A stretch of DNA of 64,000 bases from contig OZ231126.1 in assembly GCA_965153355.1 (NCBI GenBank), positions 18,042,001 through 18,106,000 on the forward strand. The letters are read 5' to 3'. Position numbers and translations under genes: made by a program. The notes beneath the pieces are model-generated. The model did no database searches. It worked only from the letters and a program-made list of their open reading frames with translations, and was not told the origin of the DNA. This document shows positions 24,700-37,238 of the stretch, piece after piece (within the stretch, counting starts at the first letter, position 1; every line of letters begins with the position of its first letter). The DNA is from Flaccisagitta enflata. Lineage: Eukaryota; Chaetognatha; Sagittoidea; Aphragmophora.

Positions 24700-26900
24700 A
24701 GCAGCCTCCTTTAACCGCGCCGAGATCATTCTCGTAAGTTTGCTCAAAAAACTACTGTCGAAGATGTCGGCAGCTCTGAACATGGCTCGGTGGCGCGAGC
24801 GATGCTCCCTTGAGGTATTTGGGCAGCGTAACGATTCGATCTCTTTTGGTGAACTGCGGCACCGCACTTCCTCTGCTGTTGCCGTTGTTGTGATTCATCT
24901 TGATAGGCTCGAGAGGCAGCGACCTCTACTGTGATTGTACAACTGCTGGCGCTGTTTTTTCTTCGCGCTGCAGCGTCAAAGTCTTCTTCATAACGAGTCT
25001 GGCCTTCAAGCGTCCCTTGCTGCTGGGCGACGATTCTGCTGAACTCCGCTGGCATTGCTAGAAGGCGAAACTGCGTGGCATAACGGCAATCCGATTGGTT
25101 AATCTTCGAGGCGACAACAACATCTTGCAGCTGTTGTCTGTACGTCAGCGACCTCCTCTGCCTCACTGCGCTCGCCTCCGTTACATGCCCGCTTCGGCTA
25201 TGACAACCTTTCTTGATGAAGACGGTGCCATACAGCAGAGCCAATGCCTGGGTACTTCGACGTGAAGAATAAGTTGCATGATGCTGATCTGTGCTGTTGC
25301 TATTGTTGGCGTTGCTGCTGCCGCTGGCTTTGCTGTTGCTGGTATCAGGCGCTGTTGCTGCGCTGCTGCGTGGCTTGCAGCGGCGTTGGCTCGCTGCTGC
25401 TGCTGCTGCTCCATCTGTAGCTGCTACGCTCGGCACTGGCAGGCGTTTCCACTGACTGCACATGTCATCTTCGCCGGTGGGTGTAGATCTCGGCGGTCTT
25501 TTGAATGCTGCGGCTGCTGCTATTCCAGCTCGAACAGTGCCCACAGCTTCATCCGCTGCTCGCCTGTACGCCCGTCGTTATTTATTCCGAGCCGCATTTC
25601 TGATATTCGTATTCATCTGTTGAGTACACGGCACGTGGAAGAGTCAGCGATAATTTCTTGAATGACTTCCGTTGTTGAATAATGTTTGCAGCGATGGCGC
25701 CTGCGAAACTGTGCTACATCTGCTGCCTTCAGCACCATCATGCGCAGTGGATTATTTCTTCTGTGCTCACTGCTGTGTTCATGCTTTCGTAAAATGGTGA
25801 TCTGGCTGGAGATCCACCACCCACAGCTGGGATTGCGGCGAGCCTTGTGCTGCTGCGTGCTGTGCATATTTTCCCCTGCATAGTTTTGTATTTATTTGTT
25901 GTTGTGCACTGCTGCTGCTGCTGTGTGTGTTTATTTACTGACTACCTTTCAGCCACAGGCTGTGGCTGCTGTTGTTGTGATGCTGGTGACAAAATTGGCC
26001 AGTGCTACTGGCTGCTCTTGCTGCAACTCTTTGCTGGGTCAGGCTGTCAGTTTGCTCTTTGCTCTGTGGTCGTGGGTTAACGTTGCTGTGGAGGGTGCTG
26101 CTGCTGCATGCTGCTGTTGCTGCTGTTGCCTTGTAAACATCTCCTCCGTTGACCGCTGCTACCTGTAATCAGCCCGGCGACACTATGCCTCAACTGCCTA
26201 CCCCTGTCTCAGCACTCGCAGCGATGCTTCGCCTGGCGTCAATCGTTGATGTCGCGACTGCTGAAGGCGTCCGTGAATCTGTAACAAGTCGGCAGCGTGA
26301 AGCGCTATAGCGGGATTTCGAGACCGTCTATTACGATGGCGGCATCTCTGAGTCGGCTGGGTGAAAGTGGCCGCCGATCGAAGATTAACGCGCCATCGCG
26401 GCGTGACCGGATCGTCATTTGCGGCATCTTGGAATCGGGCGCGGCTACTATTCCGTGAACCGTTGGCGAGTGCACTGGAGTTCCCCCAATAGTTGGCCGC
26501 ATCGTTCGCGATCATCGCGATGGAAAACCCTCTGGATATTTTCCGCGTCGGCGGCATGGAGTCCATTGGCGCCGGATGGCGCGAAAGGCGCGGGCGGGAA
26601 TTCGCCGGGCATCGGTCGGCGCCATTTCTCGCGTGCGATATGAAATGGGTGAACCCTGTCCCGAAGGCGTGTCGGCGTCATCTGATACGGCGGCGTCGAC
26701 AGTAAAGGCGGCGTCGGCGCGCTCCTTTCGCGAGTGACAACTCGTTCTTCGTGTGGCAAGCGACCTCCGGACGCTATTCAAACCAGGAAATAGTACAACG
26801 GCGTTGAGCGACCGGCACGATGTGCGTAGATAACGGCGCAGCGTCAATTTAGATTTTTGAAGTGGGAAAAAGAAGGCGAGTCGATTTTGGTGTTGATGTA
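24700..26900 (-). pseudogene. Gag-like low-complexity region of the retroelement
   Basis: It lies between the 5' LTR and the protease on the minus strand. Frames are short. The longest (24744-25544, 266 codons) is rich in Gln, Ala, Ser and Arg and draws partly on interrupted CTG/CAG triplets concentrated at 25280-26140. Capsid or zinc-knuckle motifs could not be recognised, so the gag assignment rests on position only. Confidence 0.45.
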
Positions 26901-26949
26901 ATCTCCCGCCCAGGTCAACTGGCACTAATCATGGCGTCATCGGCTGGCG

Positions 26950-27640
26950 ACTTATTGGCGTGAAATGAAGGCGATCGTCATTGTTATAAAAATTTCAGCA
27001 ACTGAGAGGAAAGGCGAAAAGTGGCGTTAATTGTGATCAGCAAGCGCAAAGATAGCATGAAATCGAATGAGACACGTAAGGACAGAAGCAGCACATGACA
27101 ACATGTTCCGCTTCTTCGAGGCTTATGCCACCTGATAATACTGCTGCGACTATCGGTAAATTCGTATCAATCCTATAGCAAGCTGTCGAGCAGCAATGAG
27201 TAAAAAATACCAAAGGGCAAAGACGAAGCGAAGAACAATAACAAAAAGCGGCGCAACAAAACGAGCCGCTTCGCGTTGGTTTTCAACGCGATCGCGAAGT
27301 CAAAGTTTATCTGCAATAAAAAGATGAGAGATTATTGAAATTAGTGAATTCCAAGGGCGCATTCAAACGATCATAAAAATCAATCAATCACTTTAAGAAG
27401 CGATGCCATAATTAAATAAAATCAATCAATCCAAAAATAGGATGATACGAATGACGAGTTATGTATGTATGCCTACGTAGTAAAAACAAATGGCACAAAT
27501 CACAAGGCGCAACCATATGATTGCCCATCTAGCGTATAAAAAAATGGCGAAACAAGGCATCGAATGAAGAGAAAACCAAAGCACGCAAAAGAGACAGAAG
27601 GCACACACACCTAAAAGACGGACAGACATACATTTCTAAC
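26950..27640 (-). repeat. 5' LTR of the BEL/Pao element (approximate)
   Basis: This is the direct repeat partner of 17100-17740. Shared landmarks in the same order are GCGTTAATTGTGATCAGCAA, AGGCTTATGCCACCTGATAA, ACAAATGGCACAAATCA, TTGCCCATCTAGCGTA and GGCACACACAC. A primer-binding site could not be assigned. Confidence 0.7.
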
Positions 27641-27654
27641 AAGGCCCGTAGAGT

Positions 27655-28000
27655 ATTAGGTGTTAAGAAGTCGCGTGATTTGTGATGATAAAAGACGGTT
27701 TGTCCATTTCCAGACAAAATACTGCTGCTCGTGCATTGACCCAGCCCAGTTGTATGGGTCAGTCGCGTTTTGAAGGGTTCCCCTCCCAACAGACAGCCCG
27801 ACTAAGTGGCATATAGGATTGCATGGACGCAATTGATGATAGCATTCTAAGCTCATAAATCTGCTCCTTAACTTAGGTCTTTGTAATCAAGACTCTTGGT
27901 CAAAAACTTATTTTTACTGCATATCGATGTCAAGATTATTTCAACTGTCAAGCTTGACCAACTGGTGGAGAGCAAGCCCAGCAGTCTCAGTGTTACAAGG
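27655..28000. other. Spacer with weak GTCC-type sequence
   Basis: It contains GTCGCG, TGTCCATTTCC and TCAGTCGCG pieces, suggesting a decayed hairpin-GTCC repeat. No gene seen. Confidence 0.3.
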
Positions 28001-28126
28001 CCATTAACATGCAACCTTGGTTGTGGACAGGTGCGGAAAACCCTGAAAAGCAACTTTGTCACAGATTGACGGACCAATGGACCAATGGACATAAAAGCGA
28101 CTTAAAGAGTTGCATGTCTGCAACAA
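28000..28126 (-). repeat. Hairpin-GTCC repeat, copy with GTTGCA stem
   Basis: Stem GTTGCA/TGCAAC around TGTC (28109-28124), then on the minus strand TCTTTAAGTCG and TTGGTCCATTGGTCCGTC. Both arms differ from the GTTGCG/CGCAAC copies by a compensating change. Confidence 0.65.
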
Positions 28127-28139
28127 AATATTTAGAAAA

Positions 28140-28172
28140 CCGTATTTTTTCCATTTAATGCCCCCCTGTCAT
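28140..28172. mobile_element. Fragment of the CCGTATTTTTTC MITE
   Basis: CCGTATTTTTTCCATTTAAT followed by GCCCCCCTG matches one end of the MITE at 48641-48987. The other end is not present nearby. Confidence 0.5.
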
Positions 28173-28354
28173 TACTAAGGGTAATATGTGGTCAGCATTA
28201 TCCAATGACTAACCACTCATGATTGTGATAGTGAGTGTGAGGAGGCGATGCAGGGAGATAAAGTCCTGTACAACACATACTGCCATACTTGTGGTCACTA
28301 CAGCATTGGAGCAGGAGCAGTGAGGCCGGTGTTCACAAAAAATTGAAGAAAGAA

Positions 28355-28420
28355 AAAAAACGTGACAGACTGACCGACAGACAGTGGTGAATACCGTCGC
28401 ATAGCACGTGACTAAAACCC
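28355..28420 (-). repeat. Hairpin-GTCC repeat fragment
   Basis: On the minus strand GTCAC..GCGAC (with one G-U type pair) forms the stem, followed by GGTATTCACC and a CTGTCGGTCAGTCTGTCACG tract. Confidence 0.45.
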
Positions 28421-28429
28421 ATCTTACTG

Positions 28430-29715
28430 AAAAGAAGCCTCTCATTGTAGTATATTTTTTTGTCAAATCCCGTGGTATTCATCCCTCTGCACCTTTTTAT
28501 CTACAGATGGAACCAATGACAGACTCACTTAGTGAATAAAAGAGTTACAAAGCATGCTTCTAAAAATGGTAGTGACTTAAATTTGTAAGTTACAATTTCA
28601 GGTGAAGGCATTTTCCATCTGTTTGTCTGTCCGTCAATTGCCTGTCAGTCCATAATGATTGCCCAGGAATGTGGAAGTTTGTGGGGAGGGGGGAAGTAGA
28701 TGCCCCTGTACTAATGTATGTTGCTGCACAGGTTATGAAATAGAATATCCCAAACCGATTGCCTTATGCTTCCCTGTGTCGATCTGTAGCAAGGAAAAAA
28801 TATCCCATGCAGCTAACTTGCTGTAGCCCGCAGCAGCGTGCAGCAGTATGCAGCAAAAGAAAATGTTTTCCAGCAGACATTCAACAAATTAAAACTGACT
28901 TTAATAAGATTTTGGACCAAATTTTCAAAAGCAATGACAGCTGGAATGGTAAAATATCACGAGGAGCTTGCTTGCTTGCTGCAACTTACTGCAGCTTTCT
29001 GCTTACTGACTGTAGCTTGCTGCAGCTTGCTACAAAAGTAGAATATACCCAGTAGTAATATACTTACAACGTTCTAATTGAGATTATTCAGTAAATCACA
29101 TCCACTAAATTGTGGTCTCGATTGTCTTTTTGATCAAATTTCAAAATCTATAGGACAATTAGGAAAGTGCTGCAAACCGGAAAAGCTTCAGCAGCTTATT
29201 CTCTTGCTGCAGGTAGGGCTTTGAAAAAGATCAAAATTCCAAAGCAAGTGCAATTCACAAAATAAAAACTGCAATCACTGGGTAAATCATTAACTTTAAA
29301 TTATGTTCTGCATTGCATTTTTCATCAAATTCTCAAACGACGGGAACTTGCGGTAATTCATCACCCAATGTACAGCAATTTGCAGCAACCACTGTATTCT
29401 TTAATGTTTCACTGTCTTTTGCACACAGCTACACAAAGCAGCATTACCAACTATCATTTTTTGTTACAACCAAAGCATTTATCATGTAACATGAGACCCA
29501 GAGGATCTAAGAGACATGATAAACTTAAGGTTTGGCCAAAAATTCTTAGGTCTTGTAAAGATGACAAACATAGTGGGTGAGGGCAATTTTTTCAGCAACT
29601 TTGGGCACAGGAAATGATGCAGATCGTTCAGGATGTTACTTCACCAGGGTTTGGTCGCCTACTGGGAAAGAAATTGGTTCCCTCCCGTCCCTATTCATAA
29701 AAATGGTTAGATTCC
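28430..29715. other. Unassigned region, CTGCAG-rich in part
   Basis: 28800-29030 has many interspersed GCAGC/GCTGC pieces, for example CTTGCTGCAGCTTGCTAC. A short GTCTGTCCGTC tract lies at 28620-28655. No gene recognised. Confidence 0.4.
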
Positions 29716-30021
29716 TTAAAATTCCCATTCATGTGTTGATAATCTAAACTTCCTCAACAAATAAGGTGATCTTGATTGTTGCGATTTATCACTGCTGGCC
29801 ACCATGTGTCGGAAGTGATGGTGTACTTTGATTTTCACGTAATCTTCAGAATGATTCAGTACATTTTCATTTGCAGTTTCATCAGCCTTTTCATTTTCAT
29901 CTTCATTTACATATTCACTTGCAATTACAATATCATTTTCATTAGCACTTCTGTTTTCATTTTCATTTTGACTTCCTCTTTCATTTGGACTTTCACTCTC
30001 ATTTTCATTTTCTTTTTTCAT
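29716..30021 (-). repeat. Imperfect GAAAAT/GAAAATGA repeat with open frame
   Basis: The minus strand reads as 101 codons dominated by Glu and Asn (NENEN, NENENRSANEN, EYVNEDENEK). The DNA is an imperfect hexanucleotide array of ATTTTC type. I regard the frame as a by-product of the repeat, though a low-complexity exon cannot be excluded. Confidence 0.45.
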
Positions 30022-30589
30022 TTTCTAAGTCATTTTGGGCCAAAGATTGAGAGGAATCCAAAGACTGGGAGCTTTCACCTGCTTCCTGTGAGGAACTTCC
30101 ACCACGCTTAAAACAATTGTTTTATCTAGGCATCTTTGCCAAAAGCTTGTTTTCTTTTTTTTCTTTGTCATCTTTTGCTTTCCTTTTTGAAAAGCCAGAT
30201 AAATTATTACATCCTATATCTCTTGGTCGACCTTGACCAACCATCAATTGTATGATCAATTGCAAAGAAAAAAGTAGCCCTTCACAGAGAGCAGATTTCA
30301 GAGATCAAACAATTTTACAAACACAATTCACAAGAAACAGTGTTTTCAAACGATTTTCTAATTGTTTAAAAAGATGCGCAGGTTTGGGCAGAAAATGTGA
30401 AAAAAATACTGGTGAAATTAAAAACTCTGAGAAATTATGATTCATGAGGAGTAAAACAGTGTCTTTTGTTCATAAATCATGATTTGTCTAGAGAAAAAAA
30501 ATCTCATTCCTTTCCTCTGTTTCCTTTTTCGTTTCCTTTCTTCTTTTCCTTTTTTCTTTTTCTTTCTCTTTTTTTTTCTTCCCCTTTTT
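30022..30589. other. Unassigned AT-rich sequence with T-rich tract
   Basis: Contains a TTTCCTTTT-type pyrimidine tract at 30500-30580. No gene recognised. Confidence 0.4.
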
Positions 30590-31210
30590 GGGCGGCGGCC
30601 CCAAAGGGCCGATGTCCTGTAGGACACAGGGGTGAATTTCCATACGTACGTACGTCCGTCCGTCCGCCCCCCCCCAAAGCTTCTCAAGCCTCTCAAATCC
30701 AGCCTCTCAGGCCTCAAATTTGGCCTCTCAGGCCTCAAATCCAGCCTCTCAGGCCTCAGATCCAGTCTCCCAGGCCTCAAATCCAGCCTCTCAAGCCTCA
30801 AATCCAGCCTCTCATGCCTCAAATTCCGCCTCTTGGGCCTCAAATCCAGCTTCTTGGGCCTCAAATCCAGCCTCTCAGGCCACAAATCCAGCCCCTTTGG
30901 CCTCTAATCCAGCATCTTGGGCCTCTAATCCAGCATCTTGGGCCTTATATCCAGCCTCTCAGACCTCAAGTTCCCATTGAATAACATGGAAAATTGACAA
31001 AAATTGAGAAAAATGCAAAATTCCCAAATGTGCCCTCTCAGGATGTAAAGGAGACCACCTCAGGAACTTACAGGACATCGTCTCTTGGGGCCGCTGCCCT
31101 GCTCTCTCACCCCACTTCTTCAGCTAATCACTCCAAGCAGGGCATCGGGTACCGCTTGACTCATGTGCGATCCTTGGATGACTTCTTTCTTCCCCCTTCC
31201 TTTTCTCGCA
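30590..31210. repeat. Composite minisatellite repeat A
   Basis: The left head carries CGGCCCCAAAGGGCCGATG and the small stem TGTCC-TGTA-GGACA, followed by GTACGTACGTCCGTCCGTC. The core (30685-30975) is ~12 units of CCTCTCAGGCCTCAAATCCA. The right end is the inverted head (ACAGGACATCG, GGGGCCGCTGCCCTGC) plus an outer block ending in ATCCTTGGATGACTT. Long open frames here only reflect the repeat. Confidence 0.8.
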
Positions 31211-31214
31211 GCTC

Positions 31215-31770
31215 CCGGCGTGACGAGGTCCTGTAGAACACAGGGGACTTTGTTCTACATTTCCCGTCCGTCCGTTTGTCCGTGCTTGTCCATTCGGGTC
31301 CGTGCCTCTCAGGCCTGGAAACTATTCCTCTCAGGCCTGGAATTTACCCTCTCTGCCCCTCTCAGGCCTGAAATCTGCCCTCTCAGGCCTTGAATCTGCC
31401 CTCTCAGGCCTGAAATCTCAGGCCTGAGAGGACTTGCCCTCCAGGCCTGGGATATCGTCCTTCCTTGTGTACCTGAAATCTGCCCTCACAGATTCAAGGT
31501 CTGGAGAGGGCAGGATTTCTAGGCCTGAGGAGGGTAAATTTCAGGCCTGAGAGGGCAGATTTCAGGCCTGAGAGGGCCTTGGGGGAACTGGTTTGATGGA
31601 CGGACGGACAGAACTAGCCAATGAAAGTCCCCCTGTGTTCTACAGGACTTTGTCCCCTTCGGGGCCGCTGCCCTGCTTCCTCTCACTCCAATTCACAATC
31701 ACGCAAAGCAGGGCAACGGGTATCGCTGACCACATATTGCCCTTGGGCGACCTGTTCTCCTTTTCCACCC
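31215..31770. repeat. Composite minisatellite repeat B
   Basis: Left head TCCTGTAGAACACAGGGGAC plus GTCCGTCCGTTTGTCCGT. The core is GCCCTCTCAGGCCTGAAATC units, which switch to the reverse complement near 31410-31440. The right inverted head carries GTCCCCCTGTGTTCTACAGG, GGGGCCGCTGCCCTGC and CAACGGGTATCGCTGACC. Confidence 0.8.
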
Positions 31771-31896
31771 TTTGATTTTCTTCTTTATCTCCAAACTCTT
31801 TGATTTTTTTCCCTCCCTCCCACCGGTGGGGGGGAATACTCAACTTCATACACGACTGTATTAAATGATATGTGTTCTACATTGTATAAGCTAGTC

Positions 31897-32395
31897 ATCC
31901 AAGGATACCACATGGTCAGCGGTATGTGATATCATACTTGGAGTGATCAAGTGAAGAAGTGGAGAGAGCAGGGCAGCGGTCCCTAAGGGTTGATGTCCTG
32001 TAGGATACGGGGGTGAATTTTTTGACATCCCGAGGGATATCAATGATTTCCATCTGTACAATAGTATATATGCAATAGTATATGGTATCCGTGCTTAAAT
32101 CCCAGCCTCAAGGCGAATCCCAGCCTCAAGGCGAACTGCCTCAAGGCTCAAATCCCAGCCTTGAGGCTCGGGACCAGCCATGAGGCTCAAAATCTCAGCC
32201 ATGAGGCTCAATCTCAGCCTCGAGGCTCAAATCTCAGCCTCAGGCTCAAATCCCAGCCTAGTTAGTCTCAAATAAAATAAAGATAGGTCAGTCATGCCCT
32301 TCGGCCGCTGCCCTCTAACCCACCTTACACCCACACACTCACATAGGGGCAACGGGTACCGCTGACCATCTAACGCTTTTGCGACTATTTTTTTT
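31897..32395. repeat. Composite minisatellite repeat C
   Basis: The outer block AGTCATCCAAGGAT and the head GCAGGGCAGCGGTCCCTAAG are followed by GATGTCCTGTAGGATAC. The core is CTCAAATCCCAGCCT units (32095-32270). The right end is the alternative tail: GGCCGCTGCCCTCTAACCCA, then GGCAACGGGTACCGCTGACC and TTTTGCGACTA. Confidence 0.75.
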
Positions 32396-32399
32396 GTTT

Positions 32400-32460
32400 C
32401 CCCCCTGAGGCGCGGGGCCCCCCTTGGGCGCGGGGCCCTAGGCAGTGCCTATTGTGCCTA
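32400..32460. repeat. GC-rich GCGGGGCCCTAGGCA module
   Basis: Two adjacent GCGCGGGGCCC blocks ending in CCTAGGCAGTGCC. A related GCGGGGCCCTAGGCA occurs near 15021-15035 beside unrelated sequence. Confidence 0.5.
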
Positions 32461-32462
32461 TA

Positions 32463-32600
32463 GGTTGTTCCGGCCCAGCCGGACATGCAACACTATAAGA
32501 GGTTTTGTCCCTCCGTTGGTCCGTCTGTTGTTCCGTCCGTTGCGTTCGTCCGTAGCGCACGAGTTGAAAAGTGGACGTCTTTTGGCTGTCTGTTGGTAAG
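32463..32600 (+). repeat. Hairpin-GTCC repeat, two-part stem
   Basis: The head pairs GTTG with CAAC and, inside, TCCGGC with GCCGGA (32463-32491). CACTATAAGAGGTTTTGTCC and several CCGTTGGTCCGTC tracts follow. This matches the CTCTATAAGAGG-GTCC architecture of the family. Confidence 0.65.
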
Positions 32601-32714
32601 GTGGTCTTTTTGCATTTTTTTTTTGTAACGCAGCAACTACACTATTCATTAAAGGTAGGGGCGCGCGTGTTGCCTGCTCACCAAACGACGTTTTCCTTCT
32701 TTTTCACTAGAAAT

Positions 32715-32885
32715 ATGTTTTTATTTCGCGGACACGCCACTCTATGCAGTGTTTTGTCGATCGGTCGTTGGTCCATTGATCGGCCCGTAACATCGTTGAA
32801 TTGCGAGCAGTTTTTTTATCGCTGCTCCTGCCCAGACATCCGCGAATACGGTGGCGATTATTCAGCATTATTTTTGCCGATTTAA
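32715..32885 (+). repeat. Hairpin-GTCC repeat, near full length
   Basis: Head TTTCGCGGACACGCCACT (stem partly lost), TCTATGCAGTG, then GATCGGTCGTTGGTCC. Tail: AATTGCGAGCAG, CTGCTCCTGCCCAGACATCC and GCGAATACG. It aligns block by block with the copies at 44182 and 35980. Confidence 0.65.
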
Positions 32886-33081
32886 AGGTCAATCAGCCAA
32901 ACGACCTTGACGAAGTCGGCCTTGACCTCCGCCGCAGAAACGGGAAAAACCTGACACTAAGCGTCTTAAGTATAAGCGTCTTATCATCCTATCAGGCTGC
33001 AATGGACACTTTCTGGTGAAACGCAGCTCACGATTCATCTTAAGGACAGTCGCAGGTGCCTCAAGAAAAGGGAAACATGAG

Positions 33082-33082
<1 letters not shown>

Positions 33083-33152
<70 letters not shown>
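33083..33152. repeat. (GA)n microsatellite
   Basis: Uninterrupted AG/GA run. Confidence 0.98.
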
Positions 33153-33154
<2 letters not shown>

Positions 33155-33327
33155 TTGTAAGGGGAGAAAATGATAAGCGATGTACTGGATATCATCACCA
33201 GAAGCTTAGTTCAGGATACCATTAAGGGCAGCTATCGCCGACTGAAAAAAAGTCATAAATGAAGTCTCTTTTTTCATTGACATTGCGTGTGTGCATCTTA
33301 TGCTTTCTGGTTGATTGTTTCTATTTC

Positions 33328-33535
33328 TAGTCGCGTGCTAAGCGACTCTACACCTCGCTTTGTTGTCCATCCATCCGTCCATCCATCCATCCGTTTGACA
33401 GTTTATCACACTTTACTTTTTTTAGGTTTTCCTGTCTTTGGCCTCACTGCTCCTGCCCAAATGATCCTATGACCTCAAATACTGCCCCTTCCCACCCGAA
33501 CGCAACTGGGGTAGCCGTGTACCCAGCCTTTATGT
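33328..33535 (+). repeat. Hairpin-GTCC repeat, near full length
   Basis: Stem AGTCGC/GCGACT (33329-33347), then TCTACACCTCGCTTTG and a TCCATCCATCCGTCCATCC tract. Tail: CACTGCTCCTGCCCAAATG, GAACGCAACTGG and AGCCGTGTACCCAGCC. Confidence 0.7.
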
Positions 33536-33621
33536 AATCTCTGTGTGTCAGTGTTTCTTTTTCTCTGTGTTTTTCTCTATTTTTGAATGTGTTTGTCTAT
33601 GGCTTTCTCTCGCTCTTTCAA

Positions 33622-34892
<1,271 letters not shown>

Positions 34893-34893
34893 T

Positions 34894-34964
<71 letters not shown>

Positions 34965-35061
34965 AAAAAAAAAAAAAAAAAGGAAAAAAAGAAAAAAGCT
35001 AGGAAAAGAAAGAAAGAAAGAAGGAAAGAAAGAAGGAAAGAAAGAAAGAAAGAAAGAAGGA

Positions 35062-35097
<36 letters not shown>

Positions 35098-35189
35098 AAA
35101 ATGAAAAATGAATTACCGAAAGAAGGAAAGAAACAAATTGACGAAGAAATAAACAAAACAAAAAAAGAAAAAACAAAAGAAAGAAAGAA

Positions 35190-35228
<39 letters not shown>

Positions 35229-35346
35229 AAGAAAGAAAGAAAGAAAGAAAGAAAAAAGAAGGAAAGAAGGAAAGAAAGAAAGAAAGAAAGAAAGAAAGAA
35301 GAAGGAAAAAAAGAAAGAAGGAAAGAAAGAAAGAAAGAATGGGAAA

Positions 35347-35414
<68 letters not shown>

Positions 35415-35550
35415 AAAAAAGAAAGAAATAAGGAGCGAAGGATAGAAGAAAGGAAGGGAGGAAAGAAGGAAAGACATAGACAGCAGGAAAGAAAGAAAGA
35501 AAGAAAGAAAGAGAGAAGGAAAGCAGGAAAGAAAGAAAGAAATACGGATA
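34893..35550. repeat. Compound (GAAA)n/(GACA)n microsatellite
   Basis: A tetranucleotide array of GAAA with GGAA, AAAA and a clean GACA block at about 35190-35227. It leaves long Lys/Glu or Phe/Leu/Ser frames open, which are not genes. Confidence 0.97.
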
Positions 35551-35798
35551 GACTGACAGCTACTGTTGGCTAAAAGTACACATATTTTTCTCTTTTCTTT
35601 TCTTTTTTTCCCTGGTCCTACTCACGGGTCATCTTAGATGGAGTTGTTCATTTGTTTAAAAAAAAAAGTTTAAAATATACGACGCAAGATGTCCTTTCCT
35701 GACAGGTCTCCTTTAATTTAAGGGTTTTCTTTTTCTGAGAACAAAAACAAAAGATCCTGAGATCGAGTAGAGGAAAAGGAAAGAAACGAAAGGAGATA

Positions 35799-35945
<147 letters not shown>

Positions 35946-35964
35946 AAACAAAATCAGATAGCTA

Positions 35965-36110
35965 GAAGAAACAAGGCCGGTTACACGGCAGGACAGTCGC
36001 GGACGGTTTGGCAGGGGCGGTAATGCAAAAAACTGCTCGCAATTTAAAAAGGTTACGTGACCGACCTACCGACCGACACGGCAAGGTGTAGAGTTGCGTG
36101 TCCGCAACTA
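35965..36110 (-). repeat. Hairpin-GTCC repeat, full length, minus strand
   Basis: Stem AGTTGCG/CGCAACT around TGTC (36092-36109). On the minus strand CTCTACACCTTGCCGTGTCG, the GTCGG tract, AATTGCGAGCAG, CCCCTGCCAAACCGTCC and GCGACTGTCCTGCC follow, then CCGGCCTTGTTTCTTC. This is the mirror image of the plus-strand copy at 44182-44345. Confidence 0.8.
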
Positions 36111-36337
36111 AAAAAAAGGAAGGAAAGAAAGAGAGGAAGAGAGAAATAAAGATAAAAGAGTAACACATAAAGAGCGACAAGAGGAAAGTAAGGAAGAAAG
36201 GAGAAAGGAAAGAGAGAAAGAAATAAAGGAAGAAAGAAAGCCTAGAAAGGAGATCGTGACAAAGGATACGCTCAAAATGACGCTTCTGTAATTATTCATA
36301 AATTTCATAGACAATGATTTCTTTAAATGCTCAGCTA
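36111..36337. repeat. Purine-rich GAAA/GGAA tract and spacer
   Basis: 36111-36240 is imperfect GGAAAGAAAGAG-type sequence; the rest is unassigned AT-rich DNA. Confidence 0.5.
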
Positions 36338-36933
36338 ACAGGGTGTCCGATAAATTTGGCAAAATTTTATACAGAACTTAGAAAAACTATCTTGAACTGA
36401 TCTTTTCCATTAAAATAATAGTCAAACATAAATGTTGGTTAGTAGTAAATATCTAGTATCCAACAGGCAGCAAAAATCCATATTAAATGATCAATATAAG
36501 GAAGAAGAGTTTCACTTGAAGTTGTCTGGAAAAAATCGTTTTTGATGGACGAAAGAAAATGGATGGTTGATCTTAAATTATTTTAGCAGATTTGTTTCAA
36601 TGCGAATTTTGAGTAAGATGAACTGTCCTGCTTTAATGATGTATACCCACCTATTTATTGTCCTATTTTAGATACCAAATTTGATGTGAAACATAGCTAA
36701 AAAGTTACTATTCTCTGCTATGTTTTATTGGTAAAAATCTCACCAAAATAAAAAGTTTGTCTCAGGCATAATTCGTTTCCTTTCAAATCAGGGAAACCCG
36801 TATGAAAAACCGCGCATTCTAACATCTAAAAGATCTAATTGGAATGATACATACAAAATTTTAGCTTACTGGGTCGCTGAGAAGTAAGGTTTTAAAGAAA
36901 TTATGTATTTGCCAAATTTATTGGACACCCTGT
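36338..36933. mobile_element. MITE, ACAGGGTGTCC termini, TA target site
   Basis: Termini ACAGGGTGTCCGATAAATTT and its inverted partner AAATTTATTGGACACCCTGT, each extended by GGCAAA/TTTGCC, flank 596 bp. TA sits on both sides. Length, TIRs and TA duplication fit a non-autonomous Tc1/mariner-type element. No transposase frame is present. Confidence 0.8.
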
Positions 36934-36935
36934 TA

Positions 36936-37235
36936 AGTGTAAGGTAAGTATGATTGATATCTTGCATTGCTCACCCTTTTATTGAATTCCCTTCTTTAGA
37001 ATAATTCTTTTTGTTTGATCATTTTTGTATCCATTTTTATAAGGTATGTTTGTGCGCTGGCGTTCATCTATGTATTACATCACGTCAAAAACAGAGGGAA
37101 CATCCAATGAATGAAGTTTAAAATGAATGAATGAAAGAATTGACAAATGGAAGCACATACGAAAAGTTGAAAACATATTGCACTTACCATATAAGATGTG
37201 ATTGAATGTGAACAAAAGATAGATTGATTGAACAT
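36936..37235. other. Unassigned spacer
   Basis: AT-rich DNA with no feature recognised. Confidence 0.4.
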
Positions 37236-37238
37236 ATG

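Larger units (their letters stand above)
17100..27640 (-). mobile_element. Decayed BEL/Pao-type LTR retrotransposon
   Basis: The outer ends (about 17.10-17.74 kb and 26.95-27.64 kb) are direct repeats of each other. Between them, on the minus strand, come in order a low-complexity gag-like region, a retroviral-type aspartic protease motif, an RT fragment and an integrase with a BEL/Pao-type C-terminal domain. This is the gene order expected of BEL/Pao. Frames are broken by stops and frameshifts throughout, so the copy is inactive as assembled. About 2.7 kb between the integrase and the 3' LTR has no recognised function. Either decay or poor consensus quality could explain the breaks. Boundaries are approximate. 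Confidence 0.78.

Noticed and set aside
30442-30984. 147- and 172-codon frames (LRPERLDLRPERLD; SLSGLKSSLSG)
   Set aside because: Direct translation of the composite minisatellite; the same artefact appears at 51365-51730.
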